Positions 32,516-40,708 of a DNA stretch of 59,238 nucleotides are shown here, one piece after another. Source of the DNA: Candidatus Fimadaptatus faecigallinarum (GTDB lineage: Bacteria > Bacillota > Clostridia > Christensenellales > Aristaeellaceae); NCBI GenBank assembly GCA_018714445.1, contig DVNK01000043.1, positions 1 to 59,238 on the forward strand. Reading direction: 5' to 3'. The notes under the pieces are model-generated. The model did not search any database. It saw only the letters and a list, made by a program, of their open reading frames with translations, and had not been told where the DNA came from. Numbering within the stretch: the first letter of the stretch is position 1; the number at the start of each line of letters is the position of its first letter. The position numbers were made by a program, and so were the translations under genes.

Positions 32516-34801
32516 ATGGCTATGCTGAGCAAAATAAGCGGCCCGGCGGATCTCAAGGCGCTGGACGAGTCGCAGCTTGTCGAGCTGGCGCGCGAATTGC
32601 GCGAAGTCATAATCGGCCAGGTGTCGCGCACTGGCGGACATCTGGCCAGCAACCTGGGCGCGGTGGAGCTGACGATTGCGCTGCACCGCGCGCTTGACTG
32701 TCCGCGCGACAAACTGGTGTTCGACGTGGGCCATCAGGCGTATGTGCATAAACTGCTGACAGGGCGATATGCGCGGTTTGGCACGCTGCGCCAGCAGGGC
32801 GGCATAAGCGGGTTCCCGCGGCGCGGCGAGAGCGAGTACGACGCGTTTTCAGTGGGGCACGCGTCCACGGCGATATCGGCTGCGCTGGGCATGGCGCGGG
32901 CGCGAGACGCGCTGGGCGAGGATTACCAGGTAGTGGCGGTCGTGGGCGACGGCGCGCTGACCGGCGGGATGTGTTACGAGGCGCTCAATGACCTGGGCGC
33001 CTCGCCGACGCATATGACGATAGTGCTCAACGACAACGAGATGTCGATAGCGCGCAATGTAGGTGCGCTGTCGCGGTATCTGACGCGGCTGCGCAATTCA
33101 CCGGCATACCGAGCGACCAAGGCGCGAGTGCGCATGAGGCTGGGGCGGTTGCCGGTATTGGGGCCGAGGCTGATACGCGTCATCGAGCGGGTCAAGGATG
33201 CGCTCAAGCTAATGCTGGTGCGCGGCTCGTTTTTTGAGATATTCGGGCTCGAGTACGTAGGGCCGGTAGATGGCCACGACCTGCGCGCGCTGGGCGAGGC
33301 GCTGGCGTATGCGTCGCATGCGGTTCGCCCGGTACTGCTGCACGTCATCACGCAGAAGGGCCATGGTTATGCGCCGGCTGAGCACAGCCCCGAGCGATTC
33401 CATGGCACGGCGCCGTTCTTCATTGAGACGGGCGAGGCCCAGTCGGCGCCGGTCACGCTCAACAGCGACGAGATGGCGCGGGGATTGACGGAACTGATGC
33501 GCAGCGACCGGCGCGTGGTGGGCATAACGGCTGCGATGCCGGCGGGCACGGGCATGAACCTGGTGGCAAAGCAATGCCCTGGGCGCGTATTCGACGTGGG
33601 CATCGCCGAGGAGCATGCGGTGACGCTGGCGGCGGGCATGGCGGCGGCGGGTGCGCGGCCGTATGTGTGTCTGTATTCGACGTTCATGCAGCGCGCGTTC
33701 GACCAGTTGCTGCACGATGTGGCGCTGGATGCATTGCCGGTATGCCTGCTGCTGGATCGGGCAGGCGTGTCGGGCGCGGATGGCGCTACGCATCAGGGCG
33801 TGTTCGACCTGGCGTTTTTGAGCATTGCGCCGGGGCTGCGAGTAATGTCGCCAAGGTGCGGCGAGGAACTCAGGCTGATGCTGAAGTTTGCGTTGGAACT
33901 CAATGCGCCGTGCGCGATACGCTATGCGCGCGATGCCGATGCGGATCTGTGCGGGGGCGTTGCGCCGATAGAGGATGGACATTGGGAGCGCGTCGCGCTT
34001 GCAGGAACCGGCGGCGATTCAGCGCATGCCGGCCTGGCAGTGGCGAGCAACGCGCCTGAGCACAGCGCGCCGGCAACGGCGGGCAACGTGCCTGGGCAAA
34101 GCACATCGACAGTGGCGAGCAACGCGCCTGAGCACAGCGAACCAACAGCGGCGAGCAACGTGCCTGAGCACAGCGCACCGGCAACGGCGGGCAACGCGCT
34201 TGAGCACAGCGCGCAGGCAGCGGCGAGCAACGCGCCTGAGCACAGCTCGCCGACAGTGGCGAGTAACGCGCCTGAGCACAGCGAACCGACAGCGACAAGC
34301 AACGTACCTGAGCACAGCACACCGACAGCGGCAAGCAGCGCACATTCTCATGACAGGCTGGCAGTTGAATCTGATGGTTCGGCCCAGGGCGGCCCGGCGG
34401 ATGGGAGCCATGCGGGAGCTGCGCCATGCGTTACGTTCATTGCGGTGGGGTGCATGGTCAATGCGGCGTTGCGCGCGGGCGAGTTGTTGCGCAGGGATGG
34501 CGTGTGCGCGCAGGTCATAAACGCGCGCTTTGTGCGGCCGCTGGACGCGGTGATGTTGAACGAGGTGCGTGGCGCCGTGGTGACGGTGGAGGACGGCATT
34601 GTCAGCGGCGGGTTTGGCGAGTCGGTCAAGCTGGCGCTGGCGCGGCGGGATGAGCGCGGCGGACCGGGCGCGCGGGTGCTGTGTCTGGGATATCCGGACG
34701 AGTTCATAGAGCATGCGAGCCGCGGCGCGTTGCTCCGGCAATACGGCCTTGATGCGCCGGGCATAGCGCGCAGCGCGCTTGAATGGGTGCGCCGGGATTA
34801 G
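32516..34801 (+). CDS. dxs: 1-deoxy-D-xylulose-5-phosphate synthase with an internal repeat insertion
   Basis: DXS starts the MEP isoprenoid pathway, joining pyruvate and glyceraldehyde 3-phosphate with thiamine diphosphate. Family features are complete: TGGHLASNLG (H42), VGDGALTGGMCYEALN, GHGYAPAE, the catalytic glutamate in IAEEHAVTLAAGMA, and RFVRPLD in the C-terminal domain. At 761 residues it is about 130 longer than usual. The excess lies between WERVALAG and PCVTFIAVG, at the entrance of the third domain, and holds eight 12-residue repeats (residues 512-607). The frame is intact. Start follows CGGAGGTAATT. Confidence 0.95.
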   Translation: MAMLSKISGPADLKALDESQLVELARELREVIIGQVSRTGGHLASNLGAVELTIALHRALDCPRDKLVFDVGHQAYVHKLLTGRYARFGTLRQQGGISGFPRRGESEYDAFSVGHASTAISAALGMARARDALGEDYQVVAVVGDGALTGGMCYEALNDLGASPTHMTIVLNDNEMSIARNVGALSRYLTRLRNSPAYRATKARVRMRLGRLPVLGPRLIRVIERVKDALKLMLVRGSFFEIFGLEYVGPVDGHDLRALGEALAYASHAVRPVLLHVITQKGHGYAPAEHSPERFHGTAPFFIETGEAQSAPVTLNSDEMARGLTELMRSDRRVVGITAAMPAGTGMNLVAKQCPGRVFDVGIAEEHAVTLAAGMAAAGARPYVCLYSTFMQRAFDQLLHDVALDALPVCLLLDRAGVSGADGATHQGVFDLAFLSIAPGLRVMSPRCGEELRLMLKFALELNAPCAIRYARDADADLCGGVAPIEDGHWERVALAGTGGDSAHAGLAVASNAPEHSAPATAGNVPGQSTSTVASNAPEHSEPTAASNVPEHSAPATAGNALEHSAQAAASNAPEHSSPTVASNAPEHSEPTATSNVPEHSTPTAASSAHSHDRLAVESDGSAQGGPADGSHAGAAPCVTFIAVGCMVNAALRAGELLRRDGVCAQVINARFVRPLDAVMLNEVRGAVVTVEDGIVSGGFGESVKLALARRDERGGPGARVLCLGYPDEFIEHASRGALLRQYGLDAPGIARSALEWVRRD
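34049..34336 (+). repeat. Eight in-frame 36-bp repeats inside dxs
   Basis: Exactly eight 36-bp units run from 34049 to 34336, each coding for a 12-residue unit of the form N-A/V-P-E-H-S-x-P-x-x-x-S/G. The units differ at several positions, including silent ones. Confidence 0.95.
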
Positions 34802-34876
34802 CCTCGGGTGGATATCGCGGCGGCAGGCCGTTTGACGTTTGGCGTTACAATCAGCTGCAAAGAGGGAAGTGCGAAA

Positions 34877-35677
34877 GTGACAGAGAGACTGGATCAGGCG
34901 CTGGTGAAGCGCGGCATGGCGGAATCGCGCGAGCGCGCACAGGCGCTGATTATGGAAGGGCGCGTCTACATATTCGAGAACAAGGCGCTCAAGCCCTCGC
35001 AGAAGGTTAGCGAGCAGGACGAGCTGACTATACGCGGCGAACTCAACCCATACGTGAGCCGGGGCGGGCATAAGCTGGCGCGGGCAATGGAGGCGTTCGG
35101 CGTGGACGCGCGAGGCGTGGCGGCGCTGGACATAGGGGCTTCGACTGGCGGGTTTACGGACGTGCTGCTTCGAGCGGGCGCGCGCAAGGTCTATGCCATC
35201 GATGTGGGTTATGGACAGCTGGCCTATAAACTGCGTTCAGATGAGCGCGTGGTGGTCATGGAGCGCACCAATGCGCGCTACATTGAACCGGCCATGTTTG
35301 CGGACGTGCCCGAGCTGGGCGTGACCGATGTGAGCTTTATATCGCTGAAGCTGATACTGCCTCCGGCGCTTAAGATAGTGCGCGACAGGTTTGTGGCGCT
35401 CATAAAGCCGCAGTTTGAGGCGGGGCGCGAGCGCGTGGGCAAAAAAGGCGTCGTGCGCGATCCGCAGGTGCACCAGGATGTGGTGCGTTCGATTGTGGAG
35501 TTCGTACCGGAATTGGGCTGGCATGTGCAGGGCCTGGACTATTCGCCGATAACAGGGCCGGAAGGCAATATAGAGTTCCTGTGCGACATCGTGCCGGGTG
35601 CGGAAGGCTCGCTGGATGTGGGCGTCATACCCGAGCTGGTAGCGCGCGCACACGAGGCGCTGGATAAGCGCGGATAA
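34877..35677 (+). CDS. tlyA: TlyA-family rRNA 2'-O-methyltransferase
   Basis: The 266-residue protein has an N-terminal S4 RNA-binding domain (RLDQALVKRGMAESRERAQALI) and an FtsJ-like SAM domain (YVSRGGHKLARAMEAF, DIGASTGGFTDVLLRAGA, and KPQFEAGRE with the K-D-K-E tetrad region). TlyA methylates 16S and/or 23S rRNA. I chose GTG 34877 after GAGGGAAG, which gives the family's normal length; an upstream in-frame ATG at 34808 would add an unrelated tail. It follows dxs by 75 bp, as in many Bacillota. Confidence 0.92.
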   Translation: MTERLDQALVKRGMAESRERAQALIMEGRVYIFENKALKPSQKVSEQDELTIRGELNPYVSRGGHKLARAMEAFGVDARGVAALDIGASTGGFTDVLLRAGARKVYAIDVGYGQLAYKLRSDERVVVMERTNARYIEPAMFADVPELGVTDVSFISLKLILPPALKIVRDRFVALIKPQFEAGRERVGKKGVVRDPQVHQDVVRSIVEFVPELGWHVQGLDYSPITGPEGNIEFLCDIVPGAEGSLDVGVIPELVARAHEALDKRG

Positions 35678-35716
35678 GTCGCCGAGGCTTGAATGGCGGC
35701 TTGCGTGGCTGGGAGC

Positions 35717-35725
35717 TGTGGATAA
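35717..35725 (-). promoter_or_regulatory. DnaA-box match 1
   Basis: TGTGGATAA on the plus strand equals the 9-mer TTATCCACA on the minus strand. It overlaps a perfect inverted repeat GGATAA-C-TTATCC. Confidence 0.45.
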
Positions 35726-35770
35726 CTTATCCGGTATAGCCGCAGATGATTGAGTGGTCAGTGCAATTGT

Positions 35771-35802
35771 GGCCTGGGTGACTGCCCGGGCCATTGTTTT
35801 TA
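35771..35802 (+). terminator. Terminator of the polA-tlyA run
   Basis: GGCCTGGG and CCCGGGCC pair around a 6-base loop and are followed by ATTGTTTTTA. Confidence 0.7.
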
Positions 35803-35888
35803 TGGTGAGGTCACGGCCTGAGCCGGGCATGAGGCCGGGAGCAGCGCGCTGGATCGAGTTGCGTTACGGCGGAAAAAGCCCGCGCGGC

Positions 35889-35897
35889 TGTGGATAA
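35889..35897 (-). promoter_or_regulatory. DnaA-box match 2
   Basis: A second perfect TTATCCACA on the minus strand, in the same orientation as the first and 172 bp away. Confidence 0.45.
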
Positions 35898-36079
35898 GTC
35901 CGCCAACACGCCTTCAAAAACGCATAAACCCGTTAGTCATATCGCTCAGAAGGCTGCATAAACTGCGAATACGAATAACAGCATGGCGCGGATTTTTGCG
36001 TCTGTATCCGGCATGAAGCGCTGAAATGGGCAGGTTTTGTTTATTTTAGGGAAAAACTCGGGCAGATTCGCAAAAACAC

Positions 36080-36108
36080 TTGTATGTTTATGCATTGTCA
36101 TATATACT
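36080..36108 (+). promoter_or_regulatory. Promoter of nadK-argR-recN
   Basis: TTGTAT (36080-36085) and TATACT (36103-36108) are 17 bp apart, 24 bp before the GTG start. Confidence 0.65.
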
Positions 36109-36131
36109 GTATATTATGGGGGTGGTATACA

Positions 36132-36983
36132 GTGAAAGTGACGCGCGTGGGCGTGTATTGGAACTCGGGCAAGGCGCATGGCCTGAGCTGCGCGCGGGAA
36201 CTTATCGCGCTGCTGGAGCACTCGGGACTCGAGCTGGTGCCGGAGCGGGCGCTTGCGCTTGCGCTGGGCACGGGGGACGGCGTCGAACTGGAGCGCATGG
36301 CAGAGATCACGGACTTGATAGTCGTGTTGGGCGGCGATGGCACGCTGCTGTCAGCGGCGGTGCCAGCGGCGCGTTGCGACGTGCCGCTGCTGGGCGTGAA
36401 TATAGGGCATATGGGTTTCATGACCGAGACCACGCCGGATGAATTGCCCGAGGCGGTGGCGCGGCTGCGCGACGGGCGATTTGAGATAGAGCGGCGCATG
36501 ATGATATCGGCCGAATGCGACGCCTGGCCGGCGCAGGTCGCGCTCAACGACATAGTGATATACCGCTCCACCAGCGAACTGCACATAGTGGAAACGCGCG
36601 TGAGCGTGGGCGGCGCGTGCCTGGGGCGCATAATGTCGGACGGGCTGATCGTGGCTACGCCCACGGGATCGACGGCGTATTCGCTGTCGGCGGGCGGGCC
36701 GGTTGTCGATCCGCTGCTGGACTGCATACTGGTCACGCCGATCTGTCCGCACTCGCCGCTATCCCGGCCGGCCGTGTTGCCCGAGTGGGAGCGGGTGCGC
36801 ATAAACACGCCCGCTGACGGCATGGAATTGCTGCTGTCGGCGGACAGCCGGCCACCGGTGCGCATTGCGCCGGGCGCGAGCGTATTCATATCCAAGAGCG
36901 AATTGCGCGCAGGATTCGTGCGGTTAAAGCGCCGCAGTTTCTATGACGCGTTCAGACTTAAAATAAGCGAATGGAGCAATTAA
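36132..36983 (+). CDS. nadK: NAD kinase
   Basis: The 283-residue enzyme phosphorylates NAD to NADP. It shows GGDGT (67-71), NIGHMGF (90-96), LNDIVIYRS and the GSTAYSLSAGGP signature. The GTG at 36132 follows GGGGGTGG with good spacing and gives normal length; an upstream ATG overlaps the promoter and is unlikely. It is 23 bp before argR in the conserved nadK-argR-recN order. Confidence 0.94.
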   Translation: MKVTRVGVYWNSGKAHGLSCARELIALLEHSGLELVPERALALALGTGDGVELERMAEITDLIVVLGGDGTLLSAAVPAARCDVPLLGVNIGHMGFMTETTPDELPEAVARLRDGRFEIERRMMISAECDAWPAQVALNDIVIYRSTSELHIVETRVSVGGACLGRIMSDGLIVATPTGSTAYSLSAGGPVVDPLLDCILVTPICPHSPLSRPAVLPEWERVRINTPADGMELLLSADSRPPVRIAPGASVFISKSELRAGFVRLKRRSFYDAFRLKISEWSN

Positions 36984-37006
36984 TAAAACAGGGGGGAAGC
37001 AGGGGA

Positions 37007-37459
37007 ATGAAATCAGTACGCCATGCGATGATACTGGACGTAATAGAGTCAATGGACATAGAGACGCAGGAGGAGCTGGCCGACGAGCTGCGCGCGCGCG
37101 GCATAGTGGTTACCCAGGCCACGGTTTCGCGCGATATAAAGGAGCTCCGGCTGCTCAAGGTGCTTTCGGATAACGGCGGCTACAAGTACGCCACTGTCGA
37201 CAAGGCCGAAAAGGGCCTGAGCGAACGCTTCATACGGATTTTCTCGGAGTCCACGCTGTCGATGCAGAGCGCCGAAAACCTGATAGTCATAAAGACGCTG
37301 TCGGGCAGCGCCAATGCCGCGGGCGAGGCGGTCGACTCGCTGCGCTGGAGCGAGATAGTGGGCTCGCTGGCCGGCGACAACACGCTGCTGGTCATCGTAA
37401 AGGACAAGGAACACGTGCAGTCGGTCATGGACAAGTTCAACGCGATGATGAAAAAGTGA
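37007..37459 (+). CDS. argR: Arginine repressor ArgR
   Basis: The 150-residue regulator has an N-terminal winged helix (RHAMILDVIESMDIETQEELADEL, TQATVSRDIKELRLLKV) and a C-terminal hexamerisation domain ending in LAGDNTLLVIVKDKEHVQ, which includes the GDNT region binding arginine. It controls arginine genes elsewhere; none is in the window. The ATG at 37007 follows GGGGAAGCAGGGGA. Nine of its eleven isoleucine codons are ATA. Confidence 0.95.
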   Translation: MKSVRHAMILDVIESMDIETQEELADELRARGIVVTQATVSRDIKELRLLKVLSDNGGYKYATVDKAEKGLSERFIRIFSESTLSMQSAENLIVIKTLSGSANAAGEAVDSLRWSEIVGSLAGDNTLLVIVKDKEHVQSVMDKFNAMMKK

Positions 37460-37474
37460 CGCGGAGGCCCGGAC

Positions 37475-39340
37475 GTGCTTATAACGCTTGATATACGCAA
37501 TATAGCGCTGATTGATAGACTCACGCTGGAGCTGGCGCCAGGGCTGAATGTGCTGACTGGCGAGACCGGCGCGGGCAAGACGATTATAATCGATTCGCTG
37601 GATCTGGCGCTGGGCGGTCGGGCCGACCGGGAGTTGATACGCACTGGCGCCGAGCAGGCCGAGGTGCAGGCGCTGTTTGCACTGGAAGGCGAGGGGATTT
37701 ACGCGCAGCTGGCGGAACTGGGCGTGAGCGCCGAGGATGGCCAGCTGTTGATAACGCGCCAGTTGTCGGCGTCGGGGCGGAACGTGTGCCGCGTGGGCGA
37801 GCGCATGGTGTCGCTTGCGCAGCTCAGGCAGATAGCCGCTTGCCTGGTCGAGATGCATGGCCAGCACGAGCATCAGGCGTTGACGGACCCGCATCAGCAG
37901 CTCAGGTATCTGGACGCGTTTGCGCGGCGCGAGTTGAGCCAGTTGAAGGCCGATGTGGCGCGGCAGTATGCCGTATGGCGGGAGCTGCGCAGTCGGATGC
38001 GCGCGTTGAACGTCGACGAGCGCGAGAGCGCGCGCCGAGTGGAGCTGTTGCGCTTTGAGCAAAAGGAACTGGATGCGCTCAAGCTCAAGCCCGGCGAGGA
38101 CGAGCGCATACAGGCGCGACTCGACGAGATGCGCGACTGCGAAAAGACCAGCGAGGGCTTGAGCGAGGCCAATGCGGCGCTGGATGGCGACAATGCCAGC
38201 GCACTGGATCAGCTCAGGCGCGCGGCGGCTGCGCTGGAGCGGTTGAGCGATTCGGGCGAGAACTATGCCCGGCTCAGCGCGCGAGTCAACGATATGCTCT
38301 ATCAGCTGGAGGATGTGGCGTTTGAGGTGCATGCGCTGCGCAGTGCGCAGGAGTTCGACCCGCAGCTCATGGAGCGGCTTGAGAGCCGGCTCAGCGCATT
38401 GAATTCAGCCAAGGCGCGCTATGGCCCGACGCTTGGCGACGTTATCGCGCGCCACGAAGGCATCGCCGAGGAGCTGGAGCAGATAGCCGACGCCAAACGT
38501 CAGTTCAAGGTGTATGCCGAGCAGCTCAAGCGCGAACAGTCGGCGCTGATACGGCTGTGCGAGGCGCTTACGCAGGCGCGGCGCGATGCGGCGCTTCGAT
38601 TTGCGCAGAGACTGCGCGAGCACCTGAGCGATCTGGGCATGGCGCGCGTGGAGTTTACGGTCAACGTGACCGAGCATCGACAGGCCAGCGCGCTGTCGCC
38701 GCTGGGCTGGGATACGGTTGAGTTCCTGATGTCGGCCAATGCCGGAGAGGCGTTGCGGCCACTGAGCCGGATTGCGTCAGGTGGCGAGCTGTCGCGCACG
38801 ATGCTGGCGCTCAAGGCGATTGCCGCCGACGCCGACTCGATAGGAACGATGATCTTTGACGAGATAGACACCGGCATTTCAGGGCGAATCACGCAGGCAG
38901 TGGGCGAGAAGATGGCCCGCATCGCGTGTGCGCGGCAGGTGTTGGCGATTACGCATCAGGCGCCTATCGCGGCGCTGGCGGACGCGCAGTATCTCGTCGA
39001 AAAGCATGAGCAAGGCGGGCGCGTGTTTACGCGCGTGCGCAGGTTGGACGATGAACAGCGCGTGGCCGAGCTGGCGCGGATAATGGGCGGCGATGACGCG
39101 GCCTCATTGAACCATGCGCGCAGCATGTTGGCGACGGCGCGTCAACGGCGCAGCGAGCTTGCGCAGCGGCACGCGGCGGATGCGTCCGCTGCGGTTGAAG
39201 CGGCCGCAACGCCGCCCGCCAGCGATGTTGCACTGGCAGCCGAAGTGCCGGCGCCGTGTGCGGAGACGCCATGTGCGGCGACGCCCCAGGGCACTGCCGC
39301 ATCGCAAGCCGCGCGCACTGCGGCCGATGCTCAAATGTAG
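37475..39340 (+). CDS. recN: DNA repair protein RecN
   Basis: The 621-residue SMC-like ATPase has Walker A GETGAGKT (29-36), a long coiled-coil middle, and the late signature ASGGELSRTMLALK followed by Walker B MIFDEIDTGISG. It acts in double-strand break repair. The GTG start at 37475 follows GGAGGCCCGG. The last 50 or so residues form an Ala/Pro-rich tail beyond the usual end, which is unusual. It closes the tlyA-nadK-argR-recN set; spoIVB and spo0A, which follow recN in many spore formers, are absent. Confidence 0.94.
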   Translation: MLITLDIRNIALIDRLTLELAPGLNVLTGETGAGKTIIIDSLDLALGGRADRELIRTGAEQAEVQALFALEGEGIYAQLAELGVSAEDGQLLITRQLSASGRNVCRVGERMVSLAQLRQIAACLVEMHGQHEHQALTDPHQQLRYLDAFARRELSQLKADVARQYAVWRELRSRMRALNVDERESARRVELLRFEQKELDALKLKPGEDERIQARLDEMRDCEKTSEGLSEANAALDGDNASALDQLRRAAAALERLSDSGENYARLSARVNDMLYQLEDVAFEVHALRSAQEFDPQLMERLESRLSALNSAKARYGPTLGDVIARHEGIAEELEQIADAKRQFKVYAEQLKREQSALIRLCEALTQARRDAALRFAQRLREHLSDLGMARVEFTVNVTEHRQASALSPLGWDTVEFLMSANAGEALRPLSRIASGGELSRTMLALKAIAADADSIGTMIFDEIDTGISGRITQAVGEKMARIACARQVLAITHQAPIAALADAQYLVEKHEQGGRVFTRVRRLDDEQRVAELARIMGGDDAASLNHARSMLATARQRRSELAQRHAADASAAVEAAATPPASDVALAAEVPAPCAETPCAATPQGTAASQAARTAADAQM

Positions 39341-39363
39341 TTTGCGCGGTTTGCAGGCGGTGT

Positions 39364-39906
39364 TCAGCTTTCTATGCCTTCAATGAAAGCTTCGGCTTGG
39401 GCGAGCGTGTCGGTGAGATAGCCGGCTTCAAGCTGTGCGATCAGTTCGGGATCAAGGGTTTCACGCGAGATAGTTGCGCTGCCCAGCTCGTGGAGCTGGC
39501 CGTCCTGCAGGCGGCAGATCGTAAGGCGCGAGCCGTCAAGGCGCAGCACGCAGTGGCGACTGCACGGGGCGTCGAGGGTGCGGCTCAGCGCTGCGCCGTC
39601 GGACGAGAACGAAAGCACCTGCCAGTCGGGATAGAGCGCTTCCAGACCGGCGCGATCCACGCCTTCGCCATCGCAAACGAGCGCCTCGGTGCGCGCTTCG
39701 GCATGCTCGCAGCCGGTATATCGTGTGGTCAGCGTCAGCAGCGTGCCGCGGGGCATCATGTCGCGCTGAGCTGCGGCCTGTTCGGAGCCTTCGGGCGCGC
39801 GCAGTGCCAGCGTGCAGGTGACTATTGCAATGGCGAGCAGCGCGCCAAGCGTGAGCAGCGCCAGCGTCAGACGGCTGCGCGCGCTGAACCAGTCAAGGAA
39901 CTTCAA
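39364..39906 (-). CDS. BofC-like C-terminal domain protein
   Basis: From the TTG at 39906 (after GGAGGCGATTTATA) this is 180 residues; an ATG at 39924 has no ribosome site. A membrane anchor lies near residues 13-32, followed by an exported region with a CRHCVLR-type strand. The end pattern (SATISRETLDPELIAQLEAGYLTDTLAQAEAFIEGIES, spread over the last 37 residues) matches BofC C-terminal domains. In spore formers BofC restrains SpoIVB; other clostridial proteins with this domain have no known role. It converges on recN. Confidence 0.65.
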   Translation of the reverse strand: MKFLDWFSARSRLTLALLTLGALLAIAIVTCTLALRAPEGSEQAAAQRDMMPRGTLLTLTTRYTGCEHAEARTEALVCDGEGVDRAGLEALYPDWQVLSFSSDGAALSRTLDAPCSRHCVLRLDGSRLTICRLQDGQLHELGSATISRETLDPELIAQLEAGYLTDTLAQAEAFIEGIES

Positions 39907-39997
39907 TATAAATCGCCTCCGCATTGTCTTATATCAGAGTTTGCCCGGCGATCGGGTGCGCAATGCGGAAAACGCGGCGCAGGGGAGATGGCAGAAA

Positions 39998-40264
39998 ATG
40001 AAAATTAAAATGATAGACGGACTGGAGGCGCGGCTGGCTCAGTCGGCTGACGCCGAGTCGCTGGGAGAGCGCCATTGGGCGCTTGACCTGTACAATGCCG
40101 AGCCGCCGCTGACGCTGGAGATTGAGTTCAGCAAGCATGGCCTGGAGGTGACTGCGGCGGCCGAACTGCGCTTCAGCGAGGAACTGGACGGCTATTACAT
40201 GGCTGAGCGCGTGACCGATGCCGAGCGTGTGCGTGCGGCGCTGTTGGATTGGATGCAGGGCTGA
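39998..40264 (+). CDS. Uncharacterised 88-residue protein
   Basis: I do not recognise the family. The protein is acidic, with a beta strand pattern in the middle (LTLEIEFSKHGLEVTAAAEL) and a C-terminal helix ending in LLDWMQG. It has no membrane segment. The ATG at 39998 follows GGGGAG. Its last codons and stop are the apparent source of the 35-bp tandem array that starts immediately after it. Confidence 0.6.
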   Translation: MKIKMIDGLEARLAQSADAESLGERHWALDLYNAEPPLTLEIEFSKHGLEVTAAAELRFSEELDGYYMAERVTDAERVRAALLDWMQG

Positions 40265-40495
40265 CGTGCGCGGCGCTGCCAGATTGGATGCAGAGCTGAT
40301 GTGCGCGGCGCTGCCAGATTGGATGTGGAGCTGACATGTGCGGCGTTGCCAGGTTGGATGCAGAGCTGACGTGCGCGGCGCTGCCAGATTGGATGCAGAG
40401 CTGATATGCGCGGCGCCGCCAGATTGGATGTGGAGCTGATGCGTGCGGTGCTGCCAGATTGGATGCAGAGCTGATATGCGCGGCGCTGCCAGATC
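40232..40495. repeat. 35-bp tandem repeat array seeded by the 3' end of the preceding gene
   Basis: Six full 35-bp units begin at 40266, 40301, 40336, 40371, 40406 and 40441, and a partial seventh runs from 40476 to 40495. Each contains a version of GGCGCTGCCAGATTGGATG followed by CAGAGCTGA. The end of the coding sequence (40232-40265) is a related copy including its stop codon. Units are contiguous, without spacers. Confidence 0.92.
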
Positions 40496-40660
40496 GAGCG
40501 CTATGCGTATATGCGCGGAACAGATGAAACTGATAAAGAGCAGCGCGCTGAGCTGCCGATCAAGCGCGGCGTTGATGCGCTTGACGTTGTGGCATTTGAC
40601 GCCATGACAATGAGTGCAGTGCCGATACAGTGAAGAGTGCAATTGCAGGAATAAGCGACG

Positions 40661-40695
40661 CGGGCCGCTGCGCAGTCAGCATGCGCAGCGGCCCG
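40661..40695 (-). terminator. Perfect 13-bp hairpin downstream of yfbR
   Basis: CGGGCCGCTGCGC and its complement flank a 9-base loop 14 bp past the yfbR stop. The following bases are not U-rich. Confidence 0.5.
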
Positions 40696-40708
40696 TGAAC
40701 ATGTCAGC

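Larger units (their letters stand above)
35678..36079. other. Gap between tlyA and nadK with DnaA-box-like sites
   Basis: No gene is recognisable. It holds the tlyA terminator, two perfect matches to the DnaA box (TTATCCACA, on the minus strand), and a short T-rich run near 36030. The nadK promoter is at the right end. Confidence 0.55.

Noticed and set aside
40266-40495. CRISPR-like direct repeats of 35 bp
   Set aside because: Units are head to tail with no spacers, vary in sequence, and no cas genes are nearby.
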